A program made the position numbers and the translations under genes. Source: Paucibacter sp. B2R-40 (lineage in GTDB: Bacteria; Pseudomonadota; Gammaproteobacteria; Burkholderiales; Burkholderiaceae_C). Taken from it: a DNA stretch of 64,000 nucleotides. Positions 38,932-47,753 of the stretch are shown piece after piece. The notes below the pieces were generated by a model. The model ran no database searches. It was not told the origin of the DNA and saw only the letters and a list, made by a program, of their open reading frames with translations. The stretch is from NCBI RefSeq assembly GCF_025717555.1, contig NZ_JAJIRP010000008.1, positions 186,001 through 250,000 of the forward strand, read 5' to 3'. Each line of letters opens with the position of its first letter. The first letter of the stretch is position 1.

Positions 38932-39393
38932 ATGTTGGTTCTGAACCTGAAGTGCGGCCAAGAGCATGGCTTTGAAGCTTGGTTCGGCTCGGCGGCGGAT
39001 TTTGAGTCACAGCTGCAGCGGGATTTGATCAGCTGCCCGATTTGCGCCGATATCAGAATCTCGCGCATGCCCAGTGCGCCGCATCTGAATGTCTCCCATC
39101 TGCGCGGCAAGCCGGTAGAGCCAAGTACGGCCAAACCGTCGACACCGACGTCCCAGTCCCGCCATGCTGACTCCTACGGCCGCATACTTGCGGCCGCCGC
39201 GACGGTGCTGGCCAATACCGAAGATGTCGGCGAGCGCTTCGCCGAGGAAGCCCGCCGCATCCACTACGGCGAGACCGAGGCCCATGGCATTCGGGGTCAA
39301 GCCAGCATGGCCGAGGTGGCCGAATTGGTCGAAGAGGGCATCTCTGTCTTGCCTGTGTTGCTGCCGCCGGCCTTGAAGGGGCCAATTCAGTAG
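38932..39393 (+). CDS. DUF1178 protein
   Basis: The 153-residue product matches the DUF1178 family by its start, LNLKCGQEHGFEAWFGSAAD, and a second CPIC pair (residues 35-38). C9 with CPIC could form a zinc ribbon-like site. The rest is charged and helical, including AEEARRIHYGETEAHGIRG near the end. The function is unknown. It begins six bases after the NUDIX gene and closes this cluster. Confidence 0.85.
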   Translation: MLVLNLKCGQEHGFEAWFGSAADFESQLQRDLISCPICADIRISRMPSAPHLNVSHLRGKPVEPSTAKPSTPTSQSRHADSYGRILAAAATVLANTEDVGERFAEEARRIHYGETEAHGIRGQASMAEVAELVEEGISVLPVLLPPALKGPIQ

Positions 39394-39432
39394 GCTGCAG
39401 CTCGGCGAAAGCGGGCCCATTTGGCATGACGT

Positions 39433-39461
39433 TTGGATCCGTCCAAGTTGTCGTTTATGCT
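39433..39461 (+). promoter_or_regulatory. Candidate promoter for the first RND operon
   Basis: TTGGAT (39433-39438) and TATGCT (39456-39461) are separated by 17 bases, ending 52 bases before the adaptor gene. TTGGA-TCCG-TCCAA at the -35 box forms a short inverted repeat where a regulator could bind. Confidence 0.45.
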
Positions 39462-39513
39462 GGCGCGCTGTCTTTTTTGATTTTTATCAACATATCCAAT
39501 CGGAGTCCGTCAG

Positions 39514-40701
39514 ATGACGCGTCCATTTCAGAGCGCCGTGCGTGCCGTTCCTGCCCTGCTGACCCTTGTCATAGCTCTTGGATTGAGCGGCTGCGGCAAG
39601 GATGGCGGCAAGAAGGACAGCGCCGCCGATGCGGCAAAGTCCGATATTGCGCTGCTGATCGCCCCGGAAGACCAACTCACCATGAGCTTGGCTGATTTTG
39701 CCTCCGGCCCTGTCATCACCGGCTCGATTCAGCCCGAGAAGCGCGCCGATTTGCGTGCTGAGGTGTCGGCCGTGGTGCTGCAGGTGTTGAAGGAAAACGG
39801 CGAGGCGGTCAAGCGTGGTGATTTACTCGCGCGCCTGGACGACAGCTCGATTCGGGAGCAGCTGACCTCGGCCGACGAATCCGCTCGAGTCTCGGCGCAG
39901 TCGTTCGAGCAGGCCGAACGCCAATATCAGCGCCTCAAGACTTTGCAAGCGCAGGGCATGAGCTCCTTGCAAGCCACCGAGGACGCGGAGCAGCGACGCA
40001 ATAACGCGCAAGGCGATCAGGTGGCGGCCAAGGCAAGGGCAGCGCAGGCACGTCAGCAGTTGCAGCGCACCGAGGTGCGGGCGCCATTTGATGGCATCCT
40101 CAGCGAGCGCAAGGTCTCGGCGGGTGACACGGCCTTGGTCGGTAAGGAGCTTTTCAAGGTGATGGACCCGCGCAGCATGCGTTTTGAGGGCCTAGTGTCG
40201 GCCGACCGCATGAGCGAACTCAAGCCGGGCCAAACCGTCAGCTTCAGCGTCAATGGGCTGGATGAAAAAGACTTCAGCGGCAAAATTCGCCGCATTGATG
40301 CAGCCGCCAACGCGACGACCCGACAGTTGGAGGTCTTGGTCGACTTCGCCCCGGGCAGCGCTCCCAAGGTCGCCGGCTTGTATGCCGAGGGCCGCGTCGA
40401 GACCGGCAGCGTCAGCACCTTGATGCTGCCGGACAGTGCCGTGCTGCGCGCCGGCGACGAGTCTTTTGCCTGGGTGATCAATGGTGATCTGTTGAAGAAA
40501 GCTGCGATCAAGCTCGGCGAGCGCGATGCCCGGCGTGGCGAATACGCGGTGCTCAGCGGCCTGAAGGCGGGTGATCGCATCCTGCGCAAGCCCGGTTCCA
40601 ATTTGCAAGACGGCCAAAAAATTAAACAGGTGGCCTCGGCGCAGGCCAGCGTGCCGGCCGGTGCGGCCAATGCCGCGCTGGCCGCCTCAGCGGGGAAGTA
40701 A
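39514..40701 (+). CDS. RND efflux periplasmic adaptor lipoprotein
   Basis: The 395-residue product is a membrane fusion protein linking an RND pump to an outer-membrane channel. It has a signal peptide with lipobox LSGC (C27). The barrel/lipoyl domain includes VQVLKENGEAVKRGDLLARLDD-like sequence (VLQVLKENGEAVKRGDLLAR) and EVRAPFDGILSERKVSAGD. A coiled-coil hairpin lies at about 115-175. The beta-barrel and membrane-proximal domains follow. The permease gene starts three bases after its stop. Confidence 0.92.
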   Translation: MTRPFQSAVRAVPALLTLVIALGLSGCGKDGGKKDSAADAAKSDIALLIAPEDQLTMSLADFASGPVITGSIQPEKRADLRAEVSAVVLQVLKENGEAVKRGDLLARLDDSSIREQLTSADESARVSAQSFEQAERQYQRLKTLQAQGMSSLQATEDAEQRRNNAQGDQVAAKARAAQARQQLQRTEVRAPFDGILSERKVSAGDTALVGKELFKVMDPRSMRFEGLVSADRMSELKPGQTVSFSVNGLDEKDFSGKIRRIDAAANATTRQLEVLVDFAPGSAPKVAGLYAEGRVETGSVSTLMLPDSAVLRAGDESFAWVINGDLLKKAAIKLGERDARRGEYAVLSGLKAGDRILRKPGSNLQDGQKIKQVASAQASVPAGAANAALAASAGK

Positions 40702-40704
40702 GCT

Positions 40705-43700
40705 ATGTTTCTTTCCGATTTCAGCATCAAGAAGCCGATCGCCACGATCGTCATCATCATCTCGCTGATGTGTCTGGGTTTACTGGCACTGAAGAAACTG
40801 AAGGTCAATCAGATCCCGGACGTGCAAGAACCGGTCTTGGTGGTCGGCATCGCTTATCCGGGCGCGTCGCCCGAGACGGTCGAGCGCGAGGTGATCAACC
40901 GCATTGAAAAATCAATGCAGAGCATCTCCGGCGTTGACCGGGTGCGCTCCACGGCGTCTGAGGGTTATGCCCAGATCGTCTTGATCTTCAATTTCAACAA
41001 GAATTTGATCGAGGCGTCGGACGAGGTGCGCAACGCAATCGACACGGTGCGCTACAAGCTGCCGACCGAAATCCGCGAGCCGGTGGTGGAGCGCAATGAC
41101 CCGGCGGCCGAGCCCATCATGCAGCTGGCTTTGTCAAGCAGCAAGCAAAGCCATGCCGAGATTTCGCGTATCGCCGAGGATCAACTCGCCGACAAGTTTC
41201 GCAGCATTCCTGGCGTTGCTGTCGTGTCGGTGAATGGCGGCCTAAAGCGAGAACTCAGCGTGCTGCTGCATGCCGAGAAATTGCGCGAGAACAATGTCTC
41301 CGTCACCGAGGTGGTGGCTGCCTTGCGTGCTCAGAACAGTACCGCACCGGTCGGCAAGGTGCGCGGCACCCTGGAGGATCAAAGCATTCGCCTGATTGGG
41401 CGGCTCGAGTCACCGGCCGACTTCAAGCAGATCGTGGTCAAGCGCCGCGGCAATGAGTTGGTGCGGCTTTCTCAGGTCGCCAGCATTGAGGACGGGTTTG
41501 CCGAAATCAGCCGCGTCAGCCTGCGCAATGGCAACCCCAATGTGGGCATCGCCGTGACCCGCTCCAAGGATGCCTCCACTGTCACCGTCGCCAACAAGGT
41601 CCGCAAGCTGGTCGAGGAGATCAACAAGACCTTGCCCGAAGGGGCCAAGCTCGAGGTCACGCAAGACGGCGGCAAAGACGCGCAGAACAGCCTCAACAAT
41701 GTGATCGAGTCCCTGGTGCTCGGCGCTGGTTTGACGATTTTCGTGGTCTATGTGTTCCTGAATTCGTGGCGCTCGACGCTGATCACCGCCTTGGCGCTGC
41801 CGACCTCGGTTATCGCCGCTTTCATTGCCGTCTGGCTGGCCGGCTTCACCTTGAACTTCATGAGTTTGCTGGGCTTGTCGCTGGCGATCGGGGTCTTGAT
41901 CGATGATGCCATCGTGGTGCGCGAGAACATCGTGCGCCATATGGAGCGTGGCTCGGACCGGCGCACCGCCGCACTTGAGGGCACGGCCGAAATCGGCTTG
42001 GCCGTTGCGTCGACCACCTTCGCCATCGTCGCGGTGTTCATCCCGGTGGCCTTTATGCCGGGCGTGTCGGGCGAATGGTTCCGACCCTTTGCCTTGACTG
42101 TCGTCGCCTCGGTGATGGTCAGTTTGTTTATCTCGTTCACGCTGGACCCGATGATGTCGGCCTACTGGGGTGATCCACCGAATCAACACCTGGCACCCAA
42201 GAATGCCTTGGGCCGATTCCTGGCCCGTTTCAATGATTGGTTTGACCACCAAACCGAACGTTATGGCCATGTCATTGCCTGGGCCTTGCATCACCGTATC
42301 TGGATGGCGGTGTTTGCGGTGCTGAGCTTGGTCGGTGCGATGACGCTGCAAGTCAAATTCGGCGGTTCCAGTTTCTTGCCCGTCACTGACTCCGGCATGG
42401 TGGCGGTTGAGGTTCGCACACCCGCGAGCGCCAGCTTGGAGTATTCACGCCTGAAGCTGGAGGCGGCGGCCCAATTGGCGCGCACGATGCCTGAGACCGT
42501 CGCGACCAACTCCAATGTCAACGTCGGTGGTGGACGTATCTATGTAGACATCGGTAAGAGCAATCAGCGTAAGCGGACGGCCACCGAGGTGGCCAACGAT
42601 TTGCGCGAGAAGGTCAAAAGCCTGGTCGGCGCGGAATACGCCGTGTCAGATGATTTGAATGGTGGTGGACGCAAGCCGGTGCAAATCCGTTTCACCGGCA
42701 CCGACTCGCGCAAATTGCTGGACATCACCAATGCCTTCATGGAGCAGATGCGTGGCATCAAGGGCGCGGTCGATGTGGGGCTGTCTGAGCAGGACCCGCA
42801 AGACGAATTGCAGATCGAGTTGAACCGTGGTTTGGCCAACACGCTGGGCATCTCGGTGACCGATGCTGCGCAAGCCTTGCGCGTGGCTTTTGCCGGTGTG
42901 GAAGTGGGTGACTGGGTTGATCCGGCCGGGGAGACCCGCGATGTGGCGGTGCGCTTGGCACCTGAAGACCGGGTCGACGCCAGCAATATCGAACGCCTAC
43001 CGATTGCCGTCAGCGGCAGCAATGTGATGGTGCCGCTGGAGCAGATCGCCAAGGTCACCATGGGCAAGGGCCCGAGCAAGATCCAGCATGCCGACGGCAA
43101 GCGCACGATCGCGGTGGCCGCCAATGTGCAGGGCCGCTCACCCGGCGAGGTGACGGCCGACGCCGTCAAAATTGCCAAGGCGATCAACTTCCCCCCCGGC
43201 TACGGCCTGGAGTTGGAAGGCGACTCGCGCCAGCAAGAAGTGGTGTTCACTGAAATGGGCATCGCTTTGGTATCGGGGATTGGCCTGATGTATCTGGTGC
43301 TGGTGATGCAATTTGGTTCTTTCACCGCGCCGCTGGCGGTGATGTTGTCGCTGCCGCTGTCGCTGATCGGCGTTGTCTTGGCCTTGCTGCTGAGCAAGAG
43401 CACTTTGAACCTGATGAGTTTTATCGGCGTCATCATGCTGATGGGCTTGGTGGCCAAGAACGCGATTTTGTTGCTGGACGCCGCTCGGCAGTTGGAGGCT
43501 GAGGGCATGGACCGCGAGGAAGCCTTGATGACCGCCGGTCGCAAGCGCCTGCGGCCGATTCTGATGACCACTTTTGCATTGATCGCTGGCATGTTGCCGG
43601 TCGCGATTGGCTTGGGCGAGGGCAGTGAGTTCTACCGGCCGATGGCGGTGGCCATCATCGGCGGCACCATCACCTCGACTTTGCTGACGCTGCTGGTGAT

Positions 43701-43926
43701 TCCGACCTTCTATGACAGCATCGAAATTGCACGTGACCGCATGTTCGCGAAGTTCCAGCGCAGATCGGCGCGCTGGAACGGCTTGGTCGCGTTTGTGATG
43801 ACCTTTGTCGAGGCCATCCTGACCCTGATGTTTGTGCGCTTCGTCTGGCGCATGCTCGTCAAGGTGTGGGGCTTGGTGCGCGGTGGTGGCAAGCCTGCCG
43901 CTGCAGCCACCCAGGGCGCTGATTGA
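40705..43926 (+). CDS. RND efflux permease (HAE1 family)
   Basis: The 1073-residue inner-membrane pump has the two-fold repeat of 12 helices with two large periplasmic loops. The first lies between helices 1 and 2, starting VNQIPDVQEPVLVVGIAYPG. The proton-relay pair is visible as the two aspartates in LAIGVLIDDAIVVRENIV (about residues 392-409). The second half has LMGLVAKNAILLLDAARQLE. The tail after the last pump helix has an extra hydrophobic segment at about 1030-1055 (GLVAFVMTFVEAILTLMFV). The substrate is unknown. No outer-membrane channel gene follows. Confidence 0.94.
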   Translation: MFLSDFSIKKPIATIVIIISLMCLGLLALKKLKVNQIPDVQEPVLVVGIAYPGASPETVEREVINRIEKSMQSISGVDRVRSTASEGYAQIVLIFNFNKNLIEASDEVRNAIDTVRYKLPTEIREPVVERNDPAAEPIMQLALSSSKQSHAEISRIAEDQLADKFRSIPGVAVVSVNGGLKRELSVLLHAEKLRENNVSVTEVVAALRAQNSTAPVGKVRGTLEDQSIRLIGRLESPADFKQIVVKRRGNELVRLSQVASIEDGFAEISRVSLRNGNPNVGIAVTRSKDASTVTVANKVRKLVEEINKTLPEGAKLEVTQDGGKDAQNSLNNVIESLVLGAGLTIFVVYVFLNSWRSTLITALALPTSVIAAFIAVWLAGFTLNFMSLLGLSLAIGVLIDDAIVVRENIVRHMERGSDRRTAALEGTAEIGLAVASTTFAIVAVFIPVAFMPGVSGEWFRPFALTVVASVMVSLFISFTLDPMMSAYWGDPPNQHLAPKNALGRFLARFNDWFDHQTERYGHVIAWALHHRIWMAVFAVLSLVGAMTLQVKFGGSSFLPVTDSGMVAVEVRTPASASLEYSRLKLEAAAQLARTMPETVATNSNVNVGGGRIYVDIGKSNQRKRTATEVANDLREKVKSLVGAEYAVSDDLNGGGRKPVQIRFTGTDSRKLLDITNAFMEQMRGIKGAVDVGLSEQDPQDELQIELNRGLANTLGISVTDAAQALRVAFAGVEVGDWVDPAGETRDVAVRLAPEDRVDASNIERLPIAVSGSNVMVPLEQIAKVTMGKGPSKIQHADGKRTIAVAANVQGRSPGEVTADAVKIAKAINFPPGYGLELEGDSRQQEVVFTEMGIALVSGIGLMYLVLVMQFGSFTAPLAVMLSLPLSLIGVVLALLLSKSTLNLMSFIGVIMLMGLVAKNAILLLDAARQLEAEGMDREEALMTAGRKRLRPILMTTFALIAGMLPVAIGLGEGSEFYRPMAVAIIGGTITSTLLTLLVIPTFYDSIEIARDRMFAKFQRRSARWNGLVAFVMTFVEAILTLMFVRFVWRMLVKVWGLVRGGGKPAAAATQGAD

Positions 43927-43967
43927 GCACTCAGGCCTCAGGCCAGAGGGCTGTGCCCTTCGTCAAG

Positions 43968-44003
43968 CTCAAACAGTCCTCAAGACTGTTTGAGTCCGGA
44001 CTC
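43968..44003. terminator. Nested inverted repeats between convergent genes
   Basis: CTCAAACAGTC and GACTGTTTGAG form a perfect 11-bp stem with a 5-base loop (43968-43994). It overlaps the 12-bp palindrome GAGTCCGGACTC (43992-44003), which runs into the oxidase stop codon. There is no T-run, so it may act as an RNA-end structure or a bidirectional stop. Confidence 0.55.
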
Positions 44004-45414
44004 AGAGTAGTCGGCCCGGATTCATCAAGCCCTGGGGATCCAGGGCTTTTTTGATGGCGCGCATCATGTGCAAGGCGACCGGGTCTTTGCGAGAGGCCAG
44101 CTCTTCGCGCTTCAATTGGCCGATGCCATGCTCGGCCGAAAATGAGCCGCCATGTAGGGCCACTGCGTCATAAACGGTTTTGTTGATGGCCGCTTCATGC
44201 TGGCTCAAAAAATCCTTGGCCGGCACGCCCTCGGGCGCTTGCACGTTGTAGTGCAGATTGCCGTCGCCGAGATGGCCAAAGTCAACCAGCCGCACGCCGG
44301 GGAAAGCCTGTAGCAAGGCTGCATCGGTGGTCGCTACAAAACCCGGGATTGCCGAGACGGGCAGGGCGATGTCGTGCTTGACGTTCAGCCCTTCTTGCGC
44401 CTGCGCCAGCGGAATCGACTCGCGCAAATGCCACATCGCCTGTGATTGCGCCTGGCTTGCCGCCACCGCCGCGTCGCTGATCACGCCGGCTTCCAAGGCG
44501 GCCTCCAGCAAGCTTTCAAACATGGCGCTGGCATGGGCTTCACTTTCGGTGTCTGACAGTTCCAGCAAGACCGTCCAGGGACTGAGGGCCAAGGCTTGCT
44601 GCAATTGCGGGAAATGTTTTTTCACCAAGCCCAGCGACACCGCGTTCATCACTTCAAAGCCACTCAGGCTTGCGCCGGCACGGCTTTGCGCCAGGACCAG
44701 CAATTGAACGGCCGCGTCCAATGAGTCGCATGCCGCCAGCGCCGTCGTTTGCGCCTTGGGGCAGGGGTAGAGTTTCAATGTGGCGGCGGTAATCACGCCC
44801 AGCGTGCCTTCGCTGCCGACAAAAAGGTGGCGCAGGTCGTAGCCGGTGTTGTCTTTGCGCAGGCCCGACAAACCGTGCCAGATTTCCCCGTCGGCTGTCA
44901 CCACTTCAAGCCCTAAGCACAAATCACGTGCGTTGCCGTAACGCAATACCTGCGTGCCCCCGGCATTGCTGGCGAGGTTGCCGCCTATCGTGCAGGAGCC
45001 CTCCGAAGCCAGGCTCAAGGGGAAGAGCAAGCCTTGTTCTGCGGCTGCGTCTTGCGCCGCTTGCAGCACACAGCCGGCGTCGACCGTCATGGTCAGATTG
45101 GCCGCATCAATCGCCCGCACTTGCTTCATTCGGCACAAACTGAGCAGCAGTTGCTCGCCAGACGCATCGGGCGTCGAGCCGCCTACCAAGCCGGTGTTGC
45201 CGCCTTGCGGCACCAGGCCGACCCCGTAGGCCGCGCAGAGCTTGACGACGGCGGCCACTTGGGCCGTGTCGGCCGGTCTGGCAACCGCCAGCGCGCGACC
45301 TTCATAGCGGCGGCGCCAGTCCTGCTCGTAACTGCTGAGGTCGCCCTCGCACAGCAAACCGGCCTCGCCAAGGACGCCGCGCAGCGCTTGCAGAAATTCA
45401 GCCTGGCTGAGCAT
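44002..45414 (-). CDS. FAD-linked oxidase (GlcD / D-2-hydroxyacid dehydrogenase type)
   Basis: The 470-residue flavoprotein has the PCMH-type FAD-binding domain with VPQGGNTGLVGGSTPD (about residues 69-84) and GGNLASNAGGTQVLRYGN. The C-terminal FAD-oxidase domain includes VDFGHLGDGNLHYNV and EHGIGQLKREEL. Members oxidise D-lactate, glycolate or D-2-hydroxyglutarate; the substrate cannot be read from the sequence. The ATG at 45414 lies inside the 3' end of the DUF2069 gene (17-base overlap), so the two are co-transcribed. Confidence 0.92.
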   Translation of the reverse strand: MLSQAEFLQALRGVLGEAGLLCEGDLSSYEQDWRRRYEGRALAVARPADTAQVAAVVKLCAAYGVGLVPQGGNTGLVGGSTPDASGEQLLLSLCRMKQVRAIDAANLTMTVDAGCVLQAAQDAAAEQGLLFPLSLASEGSCTIGGNLASNAGGTQVLRYGNARDLCLGLEVVTADGEIWHGLSGLRKDNTGYDLRHLFVGSEGTLGVITAATLKLYPCPKAQTTALAACDSLDAAVQLLVLAQSRAGASLSGFEVMNAVSLGLVKKHFPQLQQALALSPWTVLLELSDTESEAHASAMFESLLEAALEAGVISDAAVAASQAQSQAMWHLRESIPLAQAQEGLNVKHDIALPVSAIPGFVATTDAALLQAFPGVRLVDFGHLGDGNLHYNVQAPEGVPAKDFLSQHEAAINKTVYDAVALHGGSFSAEHGIGQLKREELASRKDPVALHMMRAIKKALDPQGLMNPGRLL

Positions 45415-45835
45415 TGGCCGCTGCGGTGTGAGCTTTGGCCGCAGCCAGGCGCAGCCTGACCTGCATCGCGCAAGCGACAAAGATCAACACGCTCAAAAGT
45501 ACCTCGGCAATGGCCAGCCACATGCCAATGCCGCTTTCACTGGCGGCGCGCACGGCACCTTCGGCAAAGTAGAGCCAGATCATCAGGCTGAGCCAGCGGA
45601 AGGTGTAGAGCCGGTAGCGCCACAAACCCGCCATGGGCACCAGCAAAGGCAGGGCCTTGATGGCCAGGGTGCCCCGGCCGGTCGGCGCCAACCAGAGCTC
45701 CCAGGCTACGCTCAAGAGAAAAAGGGCGATCAAGGCCGCGAGTGCCAGGTTGCGGGAAAACGCTTCGCGCGAGCTGGCTTGGGTGCGCAGCGGCTCAGCC
45801 GGGGAGGGCGGATTCTGGGAGTGAGAGGCAGACAT
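45398..45835 (-). CDS. DUF2069 membrane protein
   Basis: The 145-residue product has about four membrane helices: residues 30-48, 56-72, 78-95 and 106-125. It matches the DUF2069 family by size, topology and the central segment LPLLVPMAGLWRYRLYTFRW with SLMIWLYFAEGAVRA. Function is unknown. An open frame continues far upstream but is antisense to yihY. ATG 45835 faces the yihY ATG with 18 bases between, and no ribosome site is seen. Confidence 0.82.
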   Translation of the reverse strand: MSASHSQNPPSPAEPLRTQASSREAFSRNLALAALIALFLLSVAWELWLAPTGRGTLAIKALPLLVPMAGLWRYRLYTFRWLSLMIWLYFAEGAVRAASESGIGMWLAIAEVLLSVLIFVACAMQVRLRLAAAKAHTAAANAQPG

Positions 45836-45856
45836 GCTGGCATCATAGCCAGCATG
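45833..45856. promoter_or_regulatory. 9+9 inverted repeat spanning two divergent start codons
   Basis: The arms CATGCTGGC and GCCAGCATG flank the six bases ATCATA. Each outer end is the start codon of one gene: DUF2069 on the minus strand and yihY on the plus strand. There is no room for separate promoters or ribosome sites between them. Confidence 0.75.
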
Positions 45857-47089
45857 CGCAATCTCTCCACTGAAAAGCTCGACCTGAAGAGCTGGCTTCG
45901 ACTGCTGATTTCGACCCTCAATCGCTGGCCTTGGCGGCAGACCGTGCAAAGCCTGCGGCTGCGTTTTCGGGAGGGACATCTGGGTCTCACCGCCGGGAGC
46001 TTGACCTTCACCACCTTGATTTCCTTGGTGCCGCTGTTGACGGTGATGCTGGCCTTGTTCACGGCCTTTCCGATCTTCGCATCCTTTCAAGCGGCCTTGG
46101 AGCAGTACTTCGTCAAGAGCTTGATTCCGGCCAATATTGCCAAGCCCGTCTTGGGCGCCTTGACCCAGTTCGCGTCCAAGGCGAACCGGCTCGGCGCTGT
46201 CGGCCTGGTCTTTTTGGGCTTTTCTGCGCTGGCCTTGATGCTGACCATAGACCGCACCTTGAACTCGATCTGGCGCGTGCAGCGGCCCAGGCCCATGGCG
46301 CAGCGCGTCTTGGTCTACTGGGCCAGCTTGACCCTGGGGCCATTGCTGCTGGGCGGGAGCTTGGCACTCACCAGTTATGCCGTGACCACGGGGCATGACT
46401 ACTTCACCACACTGCCCTTCAGTGTCGGTGTGATGTTCAATGCCATCGAGTTGTTGGTGATGGCTTGCGGCGTGGCCGCGCTGTTTCATTACGTGCCCAA
46501 CACGGTGGTGCGTTGGCGCCATGCCTTGGCCGGCGGTGTGTTTGTAGCCTTGGGTTTTAACTTGGCCAAGAGCGTGCTGGCCTGGTATTTCAAGTCGGTG
46601 CCGACCTTCTCAACGCTTTACGGCGCTTTTGCGACCGTGCCAATTTTTCTGGTCTGGCTTTATTCGGGTTGGGTGATTGTTTTGTTAGGTGCCTTGCTGG
46701 CCGCCAATGCGCCCAGCTTGAGCAGCGGCATGTTGCGTCGCCCCGATGTGCCCGGCTTGAGCCTGGAGTTGAGCTTGGGTGTCTTGCGCGAGTTGCGCCT
46801 GAGCCAGCAACTCGGCGAGGGCGGCGCCAGCAGCTTGGGGCTGGCGCGACGATTGCGCATTGACCCGCTGCAGTTGGAGCCGGTGCTGGATCAGCTGGGC
46901 GACCTCGACCTGATCGCCAGGCTCGAAGAAAGCGGCGCCCAGCGCTTGGTGCTTTTGGTGGTGCCGGAGCAGACACCGGCGGCGCCCTTGTTGAATGCCT
47001 GCCTGGCGCAGCGTTCAACCGCCTTGGCGCCGCTATGGCAGCGCAGCGATTGGGAAAAAATCAGTCTGGCCCATCTCTTAGGGGTGTAG
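45854..47089 (+). CDS. YihY/BrkB-family inner membrane protein
   Basis: The 411-residue product has about six membrane helices in the first 270 residues and a soluble C-terminal domain of about 130 residues. Family motifs are AGSLTFTTLISLVPLLTVML near the start, WRHALAGGVFVALGFNLAK and YGAFATVPIFLVWLYSGWV. Despite the older name ribonuclease BN, it is a membrane protein of uncertain role. The start ATG 45854 is inferred; no ribosome site is seen, and upstream starts lie inside the divergent gene. Its stop overlaps the regulator gene by 12 bases tail to tail. Confidence 0.87.
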   Translation: MRNLSTEKLDLKSWLRLLISTLNRWPWRQTVQSLRLRFREGHLGLTAGSLTFTTLISLVPLLTVMLALFTAFPIFASFQAALEQYFVKSLIPANIAKPVLGALTQFASKANRLGAVGLVFLGFSALALMLTIDRTLNSIWRVQRPRPMAQRVLVYWASLTLGPLLLGGSLALTSYAVTTGHDYFTTLPFSVGVMFNAIELLVMACGVAALFHYVPNTVVRWRHALAGGVFVALGFNLAKSVLAWYFKSVPTFSTLYGAFATVPIFLVWLYSGWVIVLLGALLAANAPSLSSGMLRRPDVPGLSLELSLGVLRELRLSQQLGEGGASSLGLARRLRIDPLQLEPVLDQLGDLDLIARLEESGAQRLVLLVVPEQTPAAPLLNACLAQRSTALAPLWQRSDWEKISLAHLLGV

Positions 47090-47659
47090 CACCACCAACA
47101 AGGCCACCGCCGCTTCGGTGGCTGATTTGTTGCGAATCGAGTGTGGCCCGTCCACCGCATAACGGGCAGTTTCCCCGCCAAGCAAGTTCTGGCTGCTGCC
47201 GCCGGCGCTGATCTCCAGGCTGCCGCTGAGCACGCTCAAGTGCTCACGCGAGCCCGGCTCATGGGCGGCCGAGTCCAAGGCGCCGCCCGGCTCTATCGTC
47301 AGCTGATACCACTCGAACTGACCGGCCAGGTCAATCGGACCCAGGATGCGCAGCTGGCACAGCCCGTCCGGGCTGCTCATGCTCGGAATCGAATGTGCGG
47401 CGACCCGCTCGATCGCCGGAGCTGCCGGCCTTTCGCCTCCCAAAAGTTCGGACATCTCGACCCGCAATGCATTCGCCAGCCGCCAGACCACGGCGACGGT
47501 CGGGTTGGCCTGGTTGCGTTCGATCTGCGACAGCATCGACTTGCTGACACCCGCGCGGCGGGATAGCTCGTCCAGCGACAAACCCTGCGCCTGACGTAAA
47601 GCCTGCAAAGTAGCGCCGACTTTGGGCGGCTCTAGACTGTCTATGGTGGGTGCGGACAT
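47078..47659 (-). CDS. XRE-family regulator with C-terminal cupin domain
   Basis: The 193-residue product has a helix-turn-helix of the Cro/CI type at about 17-70 (LSLDELSRRAGVSKSMLSQIE) and a cupin sensor domain at about 115-190 (HEPGSREHLSVLSGSLEI). Such proteins often sense a small metabolite and control an adjacent catabolic gene. The gene diverges from kbl-tdh across 94 bases containing a perfect palindrome on the kbl promoter. ATG 47659 gives a start just before the HTH; an earlier ATG at 47761 would cross the palindrome and kbl start. Confidence 0.9.
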   Translation of the reverse strand: MSAPTIDSLEPPKVGATLQALRQAQGLSLDELSRRAGVSKSMLSQIERNQANPTVAVVWRLANALRVEMSELLGGERPAAPAIERVAAHSIPSMSSPDGLCQLRILGPIDLAGQFEWYQLTIEPGGALDSAAHEPGSREHLSVLSGSLEISAGGSSQNLLGGETARYAVDGPHSIRNKSATEAAVALLVVLHP

Positions 47660-47681
47660 ACTTGACCTCGGATCGGCAATC

Positions 47682-47714
47682 TTGGATACTGCACGCTGGT
47701 TCGATATATCGAAC
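47682..47714 (+). promoter_or_regulatory. kbl promoter with palindromic operator
   Basis: TTGGAT (47682-47687) and TATATC (47705-47710) are 17 bases apart. The -10 box is inside the perfect 16-bp palindrome GTTCGATATATCGAAC (47699-47714). A second repeat CAATT-TAACG-AATTG follows at 47721-47735. Binding by the divergent cupin regulator would block RNA polymerase. Confidence 0.7.
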
Positions 47715-47753
47715 AACGTCCAATTTAACGAATTGTGCATCAGGAGACCTTCA

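Noticed and set aside
45428-45853. Upstream extension of yihY giving a 553-residue protein
   Set aside because: The added part is antisense to DUF2069 and the oxidase start, has skewed composition and does not resemble the YihY N-terminus.
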